Source: Verrucomicrobiia bacterium
GTDB taxonomy: Bacteria > Verrucomicrobiota > Verrucomicrobiia > Verrucomicrobiales > DEV007
NCBI GenBank assembly: GCA_020439945.1
Contig: JAGRPB010000038.1
Location: 1-36,729, forward strand
DNA: 36,729 bases
Direction: 5' to 3'
Positions 36,410-36,729 of the stretch are shown here, in pieces. The first letter of the stretch is position 1; the number at the start of each line of letters is the position of its first letter. Position numbers and translations under genes: made by a program. The notes beneath the pieces are model-generated. The model saw only the letters and a program-made list of their open reading frames with translations, had not been told where the DNA came from and searched no databases.

Positions 36410-36729
36410 ATGGGATTGATCGCCACGAATCAAGTGAGTCGCCTGCGGCATGGGAATTTCCGGATCGGATGGATGTTTGGTGCCCTGGCTATCTTTATCG
36501 TCTCCGCCAGCGCGCAGCAAGGAGCGGATGATTTGCTTGGTGGGGCAAAACCCGGGGTCGCAGACCAGGCGCTTCTCGAGAGCTTGAAAGTGATACCGGT
36601 GGTCTTCGATGGAGAAAAAGCACGACCGTGGTATGCCCCAGTGCTTCCGAGTTTTTCCCATCCATCGCTGGCTCTCGACCAATTCGAAATCAGCGATCTT
36701 CATCTGACTGAGGACAGGGAGATCGTCTG
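36410..36729 (+). CDS. exported protein, 3' end outside window
   Basis: The frame opens at the ATG at 36410 and stays open to the window end (106 codons). A signal peptide (F-R-I-G-W-M-F-G-A-L-A-I-F-I-V-S-A-S-A, cleaved before Q-Q-G) predicts export. The mature start is D-D-L-L-G-G-A-K-P-G, then V-I-P-V-V-F-D-G-E-K-A-R-P-W-Y. No family is recognised from this fragment. It is transcribed divergently from the WXG100-like gene across 153 bases, with a weak -35/-10 candidate (TTTGCA, 17 bases, TAAGAA at 36397-36402) 7 bases before the ATG. Whether it belongs to the secretion locus is unknown. Confidence 0.65.
   Translation, partial: MGLIATNQVSRLRHGNFRIGWMFGALAIFIVSASAQQGADDLLGGAKPGVADQALLESLKVIPVVFDGEKARPWYAPVLPSFSHPSLALDQFEISDLHLTEDREIV

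Noticed and set aside
35984..36703. 239-residue version of the WXG100-like protein
   Set aside because: The extra N-terminus overlaps the divergent gene and its promoter region; the ATG at 36256 has AGG upstream and gives the normal family size.

Overview
The window reads as chromosomal DNA of a GC-rich member of the PVC superphylum, most likely a Verrucomicrobiota species. This is inferred from gene content, not from a marker tree. The pointers are a GreA domain fused to a ~480-residue N-terminal extension (an arrangement known from Chlamydiae and Verrucomicrobia), a TIGR04073-type 'exosortase system-associated' protein, a legumain-like protein with the T-A-S-A-S-G motif, a 3880-residue modular surface protein, and a twin-arginine Gfo/Idh/MocA oxidoreductase. 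I see no phage, insertion sequence, CRISPR array, tRNA or rRNA, and no gene-free stretch longer than about 300 bases.

Region 1 (1-3044, + strand) holds the cut-off 3' end of a membrane protein, a secreted legumain/caspase-fold protein whose expected catalytic Cys is Ser, and an unrecognised two-TM protein. It resembles the tail of a MoxR/BatA-type operon. Region 2 (3120-14762) is one giant exported protein. It has a divergent first propeller-like unit, then five propeller modules with a 477-480 residue period, joined by FN3-like and BACON-like Ig domains. It ends in FN3, choice-of-anchor-D and duplicated C-terminal domains.

Region 3 (14801-31069) is a housekeeping stretch of short operons on both strands: an exported DUF255 thioredoxin-like protein, folE2, a TIGR04073 protein, the GreA-fusion factor, eno-ftsB (a widely conserved pair), surE-lipase, cyclophilin-psd-acyl-CoA-synthetase-like, a PfkB kinase, hpt with moaD, and a TAT-exported oxidoreductase. 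Several genes here have sigma70-like -35/-10 boxes ending only 8-18 bases before the start codon and no Shine-Dalgarno sequence, which suggests leaderless or near-leaderless mRNAs.

Region 4 (31152-36256, - strand) is the most unusual. It is a four-gene operon: a 90-residue WXG100-like protein, a 180-residue coiled-coil protein, a 72-residue helical protein, and a 1321-residue membrane-anchored FtsK/SpoIIIE-type ATPase with three tandem ATPase-like modules, of which only the middle one keeps canonical Walker motifs. It looks like a minimal type VII (ESX/Ess)-like secretion locus in a diderm bacterium. The two small proteins share a W-x-D-x5-F signature in place of W-x-G. A two-part heptamer repeat (10 x TCAGGAG then 4 x CTAAGAG) sits immediately upstream of the 72-residue gene. 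A divergent exported-protein gene begins at 36410 and runs off the window.
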